64,000 bases of DNA from Hygrophila difformis (taxonomy: Eukaryota; Streptophyta; Magnoliopsida; Lamiales; Acanthaceae). The position numbers were made by a program, and so were the translations under genes. The notes below the pieces were generated by a model. That model saw only the letters and a list, made by a program, of their open reading frames with translations, did not search any database and was not told the origin of the DNA. The stretch's first letter is position 1. Each line of letters begins with the position of its first letter. The stretch is from positions 41,138,487-41,202,486 of the forward strand of contig JAOANR010000015.1 of NCBI GenBank assembly GCA_030278955.1, read 5' to 3'. Below, piece by piece: positions 10,251 to 20,960 of the stretch.

Positions 10251-11068
10251 GTCGTGGTAAAAAAAAACATGTTTATGGTTTGGTAAATAAATACCTAAAA
10301 CATGGTAAAGAATATGATAGGTCGTTGGTAAACCACACATTACAAACCTCGTAAAGTATACGATTTGAACAAAAGAAATAGACGGTCCTGGAGGTTAAAG
10401 GACGGTCGTCCCAATACCGTCCCACTTTTTCTCTGAATAGCAGTGTTGTTGGGACGGTCCTGGAGTATGTTGGACAAACTGTCCCTTCACCGTCTAAAAC
10501 ACTTACCATGTAGTATATGACTACATATAATTCTTTACCATATATATGGCTACACATTTACCACGGTTGAGTATAAATTTTACTATGTAAATTACTACAC
10601 ATTTACAACATTGGTGTATAATTCTTTACCATATACTCCATCCGTCCCATTTAACTTGTCTTGTTTGACTTTTGCACACAATCCAATGCACATTTTCAAT
10701 CGTTAATATCTTATAATATGTATATTGAAAAATTATGTAAAATACATATTCTAAAACTACATGATGATACGATTCTAACAAGACCTAACTCGATTATTTT
10801 TTCAAATATATACTTGCAATAATATTAGGTCAAAGTTAAATAATGAACACTGTACAAAAGTCAAACATGACAAGATTGGTGGGACGGTGGGAGTATATGA
10901 CTACACATTTACCACATTATGGATACTAGAATCTAAAATTTTTAATGAAACCACACCATATGTTTTTTGTGGTAAAATATACATTCATATATTGGTAAAG
11001 AACAAAGAGTAATGTGGTGATCCACAATGAATAGGTTGGTAAACCCTTGGTTATGTATGTGGTAAGAT
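10251..11068. repeat. TTACCA-motif array element, with orientation flips
   Basis: The motif appears as TGGTAAA at 10255-10345. After a central block containing ACGGTCCTGG (10390-10510) it appears as TTTACCA(C/T) (10505-10640 and 10900-10925). It flips back to TGGTAAA at 10970-11065. A Stowaway MITE sits inside. The same ACGGTCCTGG block followed by TTACCA arrays recurs at 18186-20450, so this is a repeat family. No coding sequence is visible. Confidence 0.7.
10636..10893. mobile_element. Stowaway MITE nested in the TTACCA array
   Basis: The ends CTCCATCCGTCCCA and TGGGACGGTGGGAG are inverted copies and are flanked by TA on both sides. About 258 bp, with no open frame. Removing it rejoins the array unit ...TTTACCATATGACTACACATTTACC. 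Confidence 0.85.
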
Positions 11069-12337
11069 ATGCTCGAAATATCAGGCTTTCTTCTTAATCT
11101 CGCATTTATTGAGCATTATGCATTGGCATATAATCTGAAATGTTTCACTTTGGAATTAGGCATTACAGATGTGTTACTCATTTTTCACTACTGATAACAG
11201 GCATAAGTGGTGCTTATGGCAATTTGAACATGATTTAATTAGCGCAGATGCAGACCCATAGGTAACGAACCCTTTGGACAAATATGGCTCAAATGGATTT
11301 TGCACTGTGGAAGGAAGTTGAAGAAATCATGTACCAAACTGCAAGAACTTACAGGTATGTTGTGTTTTTTTATTACTACAATAGCCGAGATGAGACAATG
11401 GCCGAACCAGCAACCTAAGATTTGGATAAAAAGTGAACATAATCGTCTTCTAGTTTCTGAAAGTTTTGTGATTTAATTCTAAGTTGTAGCAGCCACTTCA
11501 CTCTTTAGGGCATAAAATGTAGTAATTAGTATTACTAAAAATAATTTTATAACTTGGTAATCACTAATCACCAAGGCAATCTTATATCCTAAAAATAGTA
11601 GCTTTAATAGATTGAATTTGCTGTACTCCTATACCAATAATGGCTTTAGTGAAGATTGCATCGGATAAACAGTAATTGTGCACGTTGTCTTGTCAGGGAT
11701 AAAAAAATATGTTAGTTGCCATAGAGATATAAACCATATCTTTGATACCAAAAATGACTGAAACGCCACTAGACCGCAGATTCCGGGAAGCACATCGGAA
11801 AACAAATAGTGACCAAGCTTAATTTCATGAATAAGTACTAGCTTCATGATTACTTAGCAAAGTTAACGATAGATTTCGATCTGGCAGATGCTACAACAGC
11901 GGGAAGATTTCTAGCGGCTAAATGAAACTTGTTCGGTGGGCTAATTTTGAAACAGACCGACAGTCTAATAAATCGGTTTTAATTTTTTTTTTCTTTTCTA
12001 ATATTGGCCGTAGACCAGAGTTGTAGCATCCGCTGCAAAAATAGACCGCCGGCCTCTTGTTTATAGCATCGTATCGTATTTGTATAGAGATTTTTGTGCT
12101 ATATTTGTACTAAATGGTACTCCTAAGGCTCCTTATAAATGTTATTCCATATTTTTGCTAGATTTCTATATATAAAAAAAAACATAAATTCATTAATTAG
12201 TAAAGGACTATAAGTTAAATTCACATACCGGGAGGAATTAAATTACAACAGAAAACTCTCCCCATCAAAATTAACACTGTGCTATATTTTATCAGGGAAT
12301 AAAACTACGTATTATGTACTTCACAAAATAAGAGAAG

Positions 12338-12554
12338 GGGGATCATGGTCCAACGGCAGGAGGGACTGCTAGATCCGGATCGTACCAAGTGTTATCGGGC
12401 TTTGGGTCATCACCAAAACGCACAGAACGCAAAATCCTCCCTCGTGGACTTTGGATCTAACACCGTTTGGGGCGGTGGGAATACGCTTTCCACAATACAT
12501 TGGATCACCTTGAGCGATAGCAGCCCGCAAGAGTAGTTGTCATTCTGCACGAAC
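12338..12554 (-). pseudogene. Ulp1-like protease fragment, left palindrome arm
   Basis: This is the mirror copy of the fragment at 12571-12786. On the minus strand it carries the same region around the Cys motif and the D-x-A-I-P-P-like end, with more disruptions than the right arm. It has no N-terminal catalytic His/Asp part, so it is a remnant. Confidence 0.5.
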
Positions 12555-12570
12555 ACGGCTATACAGAATG

Positions 12571-12786
12571 TTCGTGCAGAATGACAACTACTCTTGCGGG
12601 TTGCTATCGCTCAAGGTGATCCAATATATTGTGGAGGGCGTACTCCCACCACCCCAAACGATGGTTAAACCAAAGTCCACGAGGTATGATTTCACGTTCT
12701 GTATATGGCGTTTCAGTGATGACCCAAAGCCTGGTAACACTTGGTACGATCCAGATCTAGCAATCCCTCCCTTAGTTGGACCATGA
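12571..12786 (+). pseudogene. Ulp1-like (C48) protease C-terminal fragment, right palindrome arm
   Basis: The frame contains QNDNYSCGLLSLKVIQYIVE, which fits the Q-x(n)-S-C-G catalytic cysteine region of Ulp1-type proteases, then an I-W-R-F segment like the V-W-R-F end of the Ulp1 gene at 36443-36922. The His and Asp parts of the triad are absent. Ulp1-like domains are common passengers of plant MULEs, so the palindrome probably derives from such an element. The assignment rests on short motifs. Confidence 0.5.
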
Positions 12787-14028
12787 TCCCCCTTCTCTCA
12801 TTTTGTGAAGTACATAATACGTAGTTTTATTCCCTGATAAAATATAGTACATTGTTCATTTTGATGGGGAGAGTTTTTTGTTGTAATTTAATTTCCCCCC
12901 CGGTATGTAAATTTAACTTATAGTACTTTACTAATTAATGAATTTAGATTTTCTATAGAAATCTAGCAAAAATATGGAATAACATTTATAAGGAATACCT
13001 TTAGTACACATATAGCACAAAACTCTCTATACAAATGCAATACGATACGATAAATGTAAAATGCACATGCTACAAACAAGAGACCGGCGATCTATTTTTG
13101 CAGCGAATGCTACAACTACGGCCAATATTAGAAAAGAAAAAATTAAAAACCGATTTATTAGACTACCGGTCTGTCTCAAAATTAGCCCGCCGAACAAGTT
13201 TCATTTATCCGCTAGAATTCCTCCCGCTGTTGTAGCATCCGCCAGATCGAAATCTATCGTTAACTCGGCTAAGTAATCATTAAGCTTGGCCGCTATTTCT
13301 TTCCGCTGTGCTTCCCGGAATCTGCGGTCTAATGGCTTTTCAATCATTTTGGTATAAAAGATATGGTTTATATCTCGATGACAACTAACATATTTTATCC
13401 CTGACATGGCAACATGCACAATTACTGTTTATCCAAGGCAATCTTCACTAAAGCCATTATTGGTACAGGCGTACAACAAATTCAATCTTTTCAAGCCACT
13501 GTTTTTAGGATATAAGATTGCTTCGGTGATTAGCGATTACCAAGTTACAAAATTATTTTTAGTAATCTAATTACTAATTTTTATGCCCTAAAGAGTGAAG
13601 TGGCAGCCACAACTTCTTAGAATTAAATCACAAAACTTTCAGAAACTAGAAGAGGATTATGATCACTTTTTATCCAAATCTTAGGTTGCTGGTTCGGCCA
13701 TTGTCTCATCTCAGCAATTGTAGTAATAAAAAAAGCACAAACACAACATACCTACAAGTTCTTGCAGGTTTGGTACATGATTTCTTCAACTTCCTTCCAC
13801 AGTGCAAACTCCATTTGAGCCATATTTGTCCAAAGGGTTCGTTATCTATAGGTCTGCATCTGCGCTAATTAAATCATGTTCAAATTGCCATAATCACCAC
13901 CTATGCCTATTATCAGTAGTGAAAAATGAGTAACACATCTGTAATGCCTAATTCCAAAGTGAACATTTCAGTTTATATGCCAATGCATAATGCTCAATAA
14001 ATGCAAGATTAAAAAGAAAACTTGATAT

Positions 14029-14585
14029 GCAAGAGGAGTAAAGGGGCTGTGGAGATATAAATATAAATAAGGTAAGATACATTTTTAATGGCAAAGGCTT
14101 GCATGAGTGAGTACATGTACATCTGCAAAAAGTCTCAACAGCAGTTTTGTAGGATGACTTTGGTTATTGTACATGAGTAACTATGCAAATGCTGATGTTC
14201 ATAACTGGTTGTACATCTTAGTTTTAAGCAAGACTGGTTGAATTCTTAGAGTTGGAATGTTTTTGACTATTCCACTCACATAATACCTATGCGAAGAAAA
14301 TAATTTTGATATATTTAAGGAAAAGTGATGACGAAGAATTAATAAGCTGGAATTCCGATTTACAATAAACCAAAAGAACATCAGTACAAACTACTTGTTG
14401 TTGCATGACAGGACAGTGAAAAAAGCTATGCCCAAAGGTGCACAACACCGCTATGAACTTATCAAACATCACATAGATAGAAGCCCTTATGGCACTTTTG
14501 CCGATTGCTTTCTTTTTGTCAAGAAAAGCAAGCATCGCTGGCTCAAAGCCTTAATGAAGTCAACCTCAATGCCAAGCTGCAACTA
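14029..14585. other. Intergenic sequence downstream of the IMP1-like gene
   Basis: No gene is recognised; short open frames here lack family signatures. It probably holds the 3' flank of the minus-strand IMP1-like gene. Confidence 0.4.
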
Positions 14586-14589
14586 CCGG

Positions 14590-15569
14590 TTAGGAATCCT
14601 TCTTGCCGATTAACTGGAAATCCTTGGGCGGCCAAACCTGTGAACAAAGATGTGCAGTGTTGAACTAAAGAAAGGGATTTTCCATATGAATAAGCAGCTA
14701 CGCTAATAGAGACTGCATTGGAGGAAATAAGATCAATAATATCAATTCCAAGATAAACGCATTCAGGGTCTATTGCAAAAAGGGACTAGCGCTTTACCAC
14801 AAGGAAAATTCTAGACTGCAGAAGTGCATATGGAACTGGACCGAACTGTCTTGAATCACAGACTTTCATATATATTATCTCCCTCAACCCAAACATGCCC
14901 CTTCGGTACCTAAACCATCGAAACCCAATCTCGAATTATTTACAGAATGGGCATATGGCCATGCAGGGGAAATAAGCAGAATGACACAATAAAATATATA
15001 ATGCAAATGTATTGCCTGTAGCACGGAATATTTAACCCTAAACCCTGGAACCCATTTCCCATGGAATGATGAAAGCGAAAGGCACAAAGAATTAAGAGTT
15101 CTTTGTGATCGTAAAGAATGCAACGGAAAAATTACCACAATAGTCTTGTTTTCGTCACTCGTGTTGGGATCCAGTAGATATGAAACCTCTTCGCCTTCGA
15201 TAGCCTTGACCCTCTTGGCGACAACCTTTTGAGGTTCGTCAGGGGTCCGCACGACAACTATGTCACCCGCCCCAATTTTCCCTAAACGCCTCGTCACAGT
15301 CTCCGCCAAGGCGATGTTTCCGTGATTGAAGGTCGGGAGCATACTGGGACCCACCAACTGCAAGTGCATGACGAAATCGAGCAAGTCAATTCAAAAATTC
15401 ATGGCACAACCACATGAGAATAGAAGAGACGAGATAACCTAGTCCTTACCTTAATACCGTCGCAGAGGTAGTTTCCAGAGACATGGAGGAAGCAGAAGAA
15501 TTGGGCTACTCGAAAGGTATTGTGCAGCGCTTCCCTCACAAACGGCGCCACTTCTTTCAGCCTCTCCAT
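14590..15569 (-). pseudogene. IMP1: Mitochondrial inner membrane protease subunit 1-like gene with +1 frameshift
   Basis: IMP1 is an S26 signal peptidase of the mitochondrial inner membrane that removes intermembrane-space sorting signals. Four exons can be read: 15450-15569 (40 codons, starting MERLKEVAPF), 15136-15357 (74 codons), 14798-14909 and 14590-14637 (ending KDFQLIGKKDS, stop). All borders are GT-AG. Exon 2 carries the catalytic Ser in GPSMLPT and the Lys in VVAKR. Exon 3 encodes VPKGHVWVEGDNIYES, then CDSRQFGPVPYALLQ, but in a different frame. The exon is 112 nt where 111 would keep frame: one extra base near 14857-14861 puts a TGA directly after the ES-Leu codons. The product would stop near residue 132 and lose the conserved DSR-FGPVP box. 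This is either a real pseudogene or a sequence error; everything else is intact. Confidence 0.8.
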
Positions 15570-15844
15570 TCCCAGTCTGCTCGCGCAGCCGATATTTTCC
15601 GGTTGCCGGTTGGAGGAAACGGTCGCCGAATCGGCGATTTGGCGGCGAGTACCGGTTTGTGATGTGATACCCAATTCAATATCTTTTTTTTAAGAAAAAT
15701 TGGGCTTAGTTATACGCTTCAGAACCTATTGTAGACCCAATACGCACAACAAGATTGGGCTGAACATTTAAAATTTCTTGGGCCAGGTTTGTTAATATCG
15801 GGATTCTTAGAGAGAGGGATCCATTAAAATATAATATTGAGAAA
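15570..15844. promoter_or_regulatory. Likely 5' region of the IMP1-like gene
   Basis: The minus strand upstream of the ATG at 15569 is open for another 35 codons, which probably are leader sequence because known IMP1 proteins start near MERLKEV. No TATA box could be fixed. Confidence 0.35.
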
Positions 15845-16020
15845 AAAGGCCCCTTCACATAAATAGGGAAAATTAGGGTCAAGGACCCTTTGAATTAGTT
15901 TGTATTTATAAAAGACCAATCCCTATAAAATTATAGATAGGACCCTCCCAAAGTTTTGACTCTCTAATTAGGACCCTACTATTTCCCTAATTCAATTAAG
16001 AACTAAACGAACGAATTAAT
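15845..16020 (+). repeat. Dispersed repeat with AGGGTCAAGGACCC core, copy 2
   Basis: It shares order and spacing with 9225-9430: AGGGTCAAGGACCCTTT, TTAGTTTGTA, AAAAGACC and GTTTTGACTCTC, then a purine-rich leader. A reversed diverged copy lies near 20560-20690. Confidence 0.55.
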
Positions 16021-16220
16021 TTAAAACAGAAAGAGAAAGAGAAAGAGAAGGAGAACACAACGGAGAAAGAGAACGAAGAACACACCGAGAAGGAAGAAGA
16101 CACCGAATTCGCAGTTGCCCTATCTTTCAACAAAGTAATTATATCAAAAATAAGGGGAGGAGAAAGAACGAGAGAGAGTGGAAGAAAGACGAAGAGAGAG
16201 GACGTGGGATTAAAGCTGTG

Positions 16221-17689
16221 ATGAGGATTTTCAAGTCCAATGCCTCTTCGAATGTTGCCGTGGATTTATGTGGTGGAAGCTTATCCCAAAAGGTATACGT
16301 CCAAGATCCTTTTCTGATCTAGTGCTTTCCTTGGGCCTTGGTTTCATTGATTGGTAATATTGGGTGCTAGGGTTAGGGTTAGTGATTTGGTTGGAATTAA
16401 GGAATTTCATTCACTAATTAGAAAACAGGGAAAGTGCAGCTTTTATATATCCTTTTCTATCTTTCCTTTGAGCAATTCTGTCAGGATTCAATGTGTTTCG
16501 AGGAGTGAATGGAAATCTTGAATTGGGATTTAGTTCATTTATGTTATTTGGATGCTTTGAATTGGGATTAGTTACTTTCTGTTATTTGGATGCTTGATAT
16601 TTACTGGAGCTTTTTACATTTTCGAGTTTCTCATTGTGTGATGATTGGGTTGTGTTGTCTTATTTTAACATGGCACTGAAGTGATGCCTGATGCACCCAA
16701 AGTTCTGTAAGGGAATGTGAGTTTATGCTTATGTTATTTTGGCCGAAGTTTATTCAGGAATCATTTGCATTTGCATAAACAATTTGAGCCATATACTACC
16801 TGGAATTTGAATTTGCTTTTAATTATATTTACTGGAATTATTTTCTTGTTCATGATTCATTTCTAGAATGATTGACCTTGTAGCATATGAAACTATGAAT
16901 TGAACTGAGGCTTGATCTGTGCATTCGAATTTTAATTGTCAGTTGATGGAATGTTTTGTTAATGCTCAGAGCTGATTCAGTTAGTTTGAACAAAAAATTT
17001 TACTTTTGGGGATGCTGCATTGTTCAGTTTCATATATATCTTCATGATCAAAGTTTCTTGTGGTTCTTTACTGGCTATTACTTCATGTCATTTGATTGGT
17101 CAACTTTTATAGCAAGGTGAATTCTTATTCAAAGTAATTTGGTTAGGGAGAAGTGTGCAATTGTGCTAAATCCATTATCTATGTTGTTGCTTTTAAAGCA
17201 CCCTTAATAATGATTATTTATGTTTATTTTCAATACTTCATGCTCTCACACTCATCTGTTTGTGCACTTCCATGTTTGCGTCCAGATGTTTTTAATGTAC
17301 ATGCGGCTGCCAGTTTTATTTAGCTTTTGAATCCATATTCTTGTAATGTAGAACATGTGCATTTTCTTGTGGGATGTCATTTGTATAGATCTCAGTGTCT
17401 TTCTATGAGTTGATGTTTTTATTCTTATTATTTTCCATTTTTTCAGGCTGCAAACTACTTGCACATCCAGAACTTGCTTGATCTGTCATGCCAAGCTGTT
17501 GCTGGCATTATCAAGGGGAAAACTCCAGAAGAAATTCGCATAACTTTCAACATAGAGAATGATTTCTCTCCTGAGGATGAATTCGCAGGCATAATGCTTG
17601 GGCATTTGGGTGATACTAAATGTCCAGTCCTGACACTGCTGGTTTTCCTTTCCTCTACTTGGACATTGATTGAAAATTCTTTCAGTTAA
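16221..17689 (+). pseudogene. Chimeric two-exon gene: unknown first exon joined to SKP1 last exon
   Basis: Exon 1 (16221-16292) has 24 codons starting MRIFKSNASSNVAVDLCGG and ends at AAAAG/GTATAC, phase 0. It follows a purine-rich leader. Exon 2 (17447-17689) starts after TTTTTTCAG, also phase 0, and encodes [15 protein letters not shown], then [11 protein letters not shown] and [12 protein letters not shown]. These match the last exon of SKP1, the SCF ubiquitin-ligase adaptor that links cullin to F-box proteins. In plant SKP1 genes the intron sits just before AANYL, as here. After the EDE codons (17582) the sequence departs, so the EE-x-RR-x-NQWAFE end is missing and unrelated codons run to the stop. 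The predicted 104-residue product lacks the cullin-binding N-terminal half. The unit lies upstream of a Helitron 3' end (18126), which suggests capture. Whether it is expressed is unknown. Confidence 0.6.
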
Positions 17690-18088
17690 CAATTAGTTGG
17701 TACATTGATCCAAATTATGTCTGCAACTGCATATTAGTCCATTAGTTGCCTATAAAGCATTTGCCATCATATGCTGGTGACTTTGCAGCAACTAGCTGCA
17801 GTGGTTTAATGATTATTTATTGGGTGACAGATTCTTTGAACTTTATTTACTACATTGTGACTCTTACTTGCTGATCACAAATTTGTCTGTCTGCAGTTGT
17901 TTCACTAGCTCATTTCTTTGATTTTTTCAGAAATTGATCCAGGTAAATCCATCCAAGAATAGGGTAAATTTTTACTTGTCTTGATTATATTTTGAGCACG
18001 TGAGGGAGTACAACTCGAATTTCTTTATTCTGCCTCTCATTAATAACAAACTTCAATATATGCTTCCTCTGCTTTTTTTTTTCTCAAC

Positions 18089-18125
18089 GGCGCGCGTAGC
18101 GTAGCGCGTGTCAAGAAGAGTTCTA

Positions 18126-18126
<1 letters not shown>
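18089..18126 (+). mobile_element. Helitron 3' terminus
   Basis: A GC-rich hairpin, GCGCGCGTAGCGTAGCGCG, is followed about 15 bases later by CTAG and then T, within a TA run. This is the standard plant Helitron end (hairpin, then CTRR, insertion between A and T). Two other ends in this window share the GTAGCGCG core and the CTAG end. The 5' end of this copy was not found, so its length and whether it includes the SKP1 chimera are open. Confidence 0.75.
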
Positions 18127-18178
<52 letters not shown>

Positions 18179-18180
18179 GA
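18127..18180. repeat. (TA)n microsatellite
   Basis: About 25 TA units directly after the Helitron end, finishing TGTATATAGATT. Confidence 0.95.
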
Positions 18181-20452
18181 TTGAACACGGTCCTGGCCTA
18201 ACCCATGGATGGTCCTGGAAACCATCCGCATAACCGTCCTAGCAACATTTAACTCTTTCCCACAATTCTGACTATACATTTACCATATTGGACCATTTTC
18301 TTACCATATATATTGAAAAATTTACCACATTTGAACATTATTCTTTATCATATAAATTACTACACATTTACCATATTGAAATTTAATGTTTTACCATATA
18401 TGACTACACATTTACCGCGTTTGAGTATCATTCTTTACCACGTATGACTACACATCTACCACAATGGAGGATATAATTCTTTTTATTTTCAAAACTTTAA
18501 ATATTTTAAATTGTTTGATTAAATTTATTTTTTCAAAAAAATACGTTTTAATTAGGAAATTTGCACATTTTCAACGTTTTTATTTTTATTTTATTATTAT
18601 TTTTAAGGACGACTTTTGGACGCTTCAAAAGCACAGTTCCGTTTACCGTACTCTGGTAAATTGCATATTACCAAATAATTTAAAATATTACCAAACTCAT
18701 CGTGCATCTTACCAAACTCATCGTGTATGCGTTACCACGTTAGGTTAAATCCTTACCATTGTTACTAGTGCTCAGGTACCACATTGATGTTGTTTGGTTA
18801 CCACGTTTAATAATAATAACTTTTACAACACGGCATAGCAATATCAATAAAACCACGCGCAACAACTCAAACAAAAGCTAACTAGGAGGAATCGAGCTTG
18901 TAAAAAACATAAAAGCTTAGAATGTTGAATCCCTTCTGGAGAATTTAGTGAAACATATAACCATGTTCGGAAATACGAAAGAGTTCGAATTGACTACACA
19001 CCTTGTACCTAAGGTAGAACATATAATTTACAATCTACAGTCACCATTACGACGACTTAGATATAATTGGATGGAGATATTGATAGTTAAATACACAATC
19101 GGAACTATATTATGAGTATGTAGAAGATTCTCTTAAGGAATGCATTGAGAGATATTAATGTGGAAGTTTCAATCATGTATATAATATACATACATTTTGA
19201 TGCATGACAAGTATACTTATGGGCACAATTTTAATTAATTGAGATAATAGGGTAATACATAATTAATCTAGACGAAATAATGACTTCGATTTTGAACCCA
19301 AAACCCTCGAACGAACAAACTTACCACATTCGCCTATGTGTTTACCACATCTATACTACATGTCATACCATTAATATATATGATAAGATTACCACAATCT
19401 TATTCGCCTACTTACCATTACATTCTTTAAAAACCCCTAAACCCTATAATTCTTAGAAAAACATACTCCATAATCCTTAAAACCCAAAAACCCTAAACCC
19501 TAACCCTACATCTCGTAAAACCATATACACTAAACCCTAAACCATACACTGTTAAGATAAAAATAAATAAATAATTTTTTTAAAAAAAAACGAACCAACT
19601 TACCACAAAATTAATTAGTTAATATAATTAATTCATATTCTTTATCATATTATCTTTACCACGTGTAAGAATGTGATCATTACCACGTGTAACATTCCAG
19701 GTTTACCACAAACCGGGTCAATCTTACCACATAGCATCAAGCGATTTACCACAGGGTTGCCACATTCTTTACCACGTGTAAGGATGTTATCTTTACTGTC
19801 TAAGAGTCCAGATTTACCACAAACCATGTCAATCTTACCACATAACAACATGCAATTTACCAAGGCTTCGATTTTGAACCCAAAACCCTCAAACGAACAA
19901 ACTTACCACATTCGCCTATGTGTTTACCACATCTATACTACATGTCATACCATTAATATATATGATAAGTTTACCACAATCTTATTCGCCTACTTACCAT
20001 TACATTCTTTAAAAACCCCTAAACCCTATAATTCTTAGAAAAACATACTCCATAATCCTTAAAACCCAAAAACCCTAAACCCTAACCCTACATCTCGTAA
20101 AACCCTATACACTAAACCCTAAACCATACACTGTTAAGATAAAAATAAATAAATAATTTTTTAAAAAAAAAAAAACGAACCAACTTACCACAAAATTAAT
20201 TAGTTACTATAATTAATTCATATTCTTTATCATATTATCTTTACCACGTGTAAGAATGTGATCATTACCACGTGTAACATTCCAGGTTTACCACAAACTG
20301 GGTCAATCTTACCACATAGCATCAAGCGATTTACCACAGGGTTGCCATATTCTTTACCATGTGTAAGGACGTTATCTTTACTGTCTAAGAGTCCAGATTT
20401 ACCACAAACCATATCAATCTTACCACATAGCAACATGCAATTTACCAAGGCT
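18181..20452. repeat. TTACCAC-motif array region, second copy of the family
   Basis: An ACGGTCCTGG-type head (18186-18240) is followed by dozens of TTACCA(C/T) motifs, mostly in one orientation, to about 20450. Some units carry CACGTG (TTACCACGTGTAA). From 18860 to 19280 the motif is sparse. No coding sequence is visible. Terminal inverted repeats were not identified. Confidence 0.7.
19284..20452. repeat. 582-bp tandem duplication with telomere-like repeats
   Basis: Copy 1 begins CTTCGATTTTGAACCC at 19284 and copy 2 begins the same way at 19866. Both run through AAACCCTAAACCCTAACCCTA, a poly-A stretch, several TTACCACGTGTAA units and a CAATTTACCAAGGCTT end (about 19867 and 20451). By eye the copies differ at only a few per cent of sites. 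The CCCTAAA motifs near 19495 and 20075 resemble the plant telomere repeat, but only a few degenerate units are present. Confidence 0.92.
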
Positions 20453-20726
20453 TGATCGCAACTGAGTCGGGCTTTTTGTGTTTGAATTGGGGGTGATTAG
20501 GTATTTTCCACCTGAGGGCATTTCAGTATTTTCCCCAAGATGATTAGATTAGTTTAAGTAGATTAGATTAGTTTGTTGTTTTGTTTTAAAAAGATGGGGT
20601 CCCTAAGTGTAATGTCTTGCCAATGGGGTCTTTGACCTTAATATATATGTGCAATGGGTCCCTTCTTGTAAGAAGCCCATGTTATAAATAGGGACCCATA
20701 GTTTCTAATACTTAACAACAAATAGA
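20453..20726 (-). repeat. Intergenic sequence with reversed AGGGTCAAGGACCC-type repeat
   Basis: Read on the minus strand, 20690-20560 gives AAGGGACCCATTGCACA and TTAAGGTCAAAGACCCC, which resembles the repeats at 9225 and 15845. A TAGATTAGATTAGTTT run lies at 20535-20570. No gene is seen. Confidence 0.4.
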
Positions 20727-20960
20727 GCCGAACCGAGCCGAGTTGGACGTGTTTGAGCTCGGCTCGTTAAGCGCTCGAGTTCATCTCGTGTTCGTTCGTT
20801 AAAGTATTCGAGCCTGAAATCATGTTCGAGCTCAGTTCGTGAAAATGTTCGTGAGCTCGAGCTCGTGTTCGGCTCGGCTCGTTTAGTTCAAACGAACCAA
20901 CTTATTATTTTGTTTGGCTCGGCTCGTTTAGCTCGAATTCAGCTCGTTTGGCTCGATTTA
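20727..20960. mobile_element. GCTCG-rich element fragment, hAT-MITE type
   Basis: Begins TAGAGCCGAACCGAGCCGAG and consists of GCTCGGCTCGTTT and CGAGCTCGAGCTCG repeats, a composition typical of plant hAT MITEs. No second terminus or 8-bp duplication was found, so it is probably truncated on the right. Confidence 0.5.

Larger units (their letters stand above)
11078..14028. repeat. 2.95-kb palindrome (arms ~1.47 kb, 13-nt spacer)
   Basis: The left arm (11078-12555) and right arm (12569-14028) are inverted copies with scattered substitutions and short indels. At the centre, TCTGCACGAACA and TGTTCGTGCAGA face each other across 13 bases (12556-12568). Matching landmarks include a segment starting ATGGCTCAAATGGA (11287 on plus; near 13822 on minus), a pyrimidine-purine block near 11880/13255, and a Ulp1-like coding fragment next to the centre. 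No target duplication was found. It could be a MULE or foldback element with very long inverted repeats, or an inverted duplication of an older element. Confidence 0.9.

Noticed and set aside
19490..19550. Interstitial telomere array
   Set aside because: Only a few degenerate CCCTAAA units within ACCC-rich sequence; too short to call a telomeric array.
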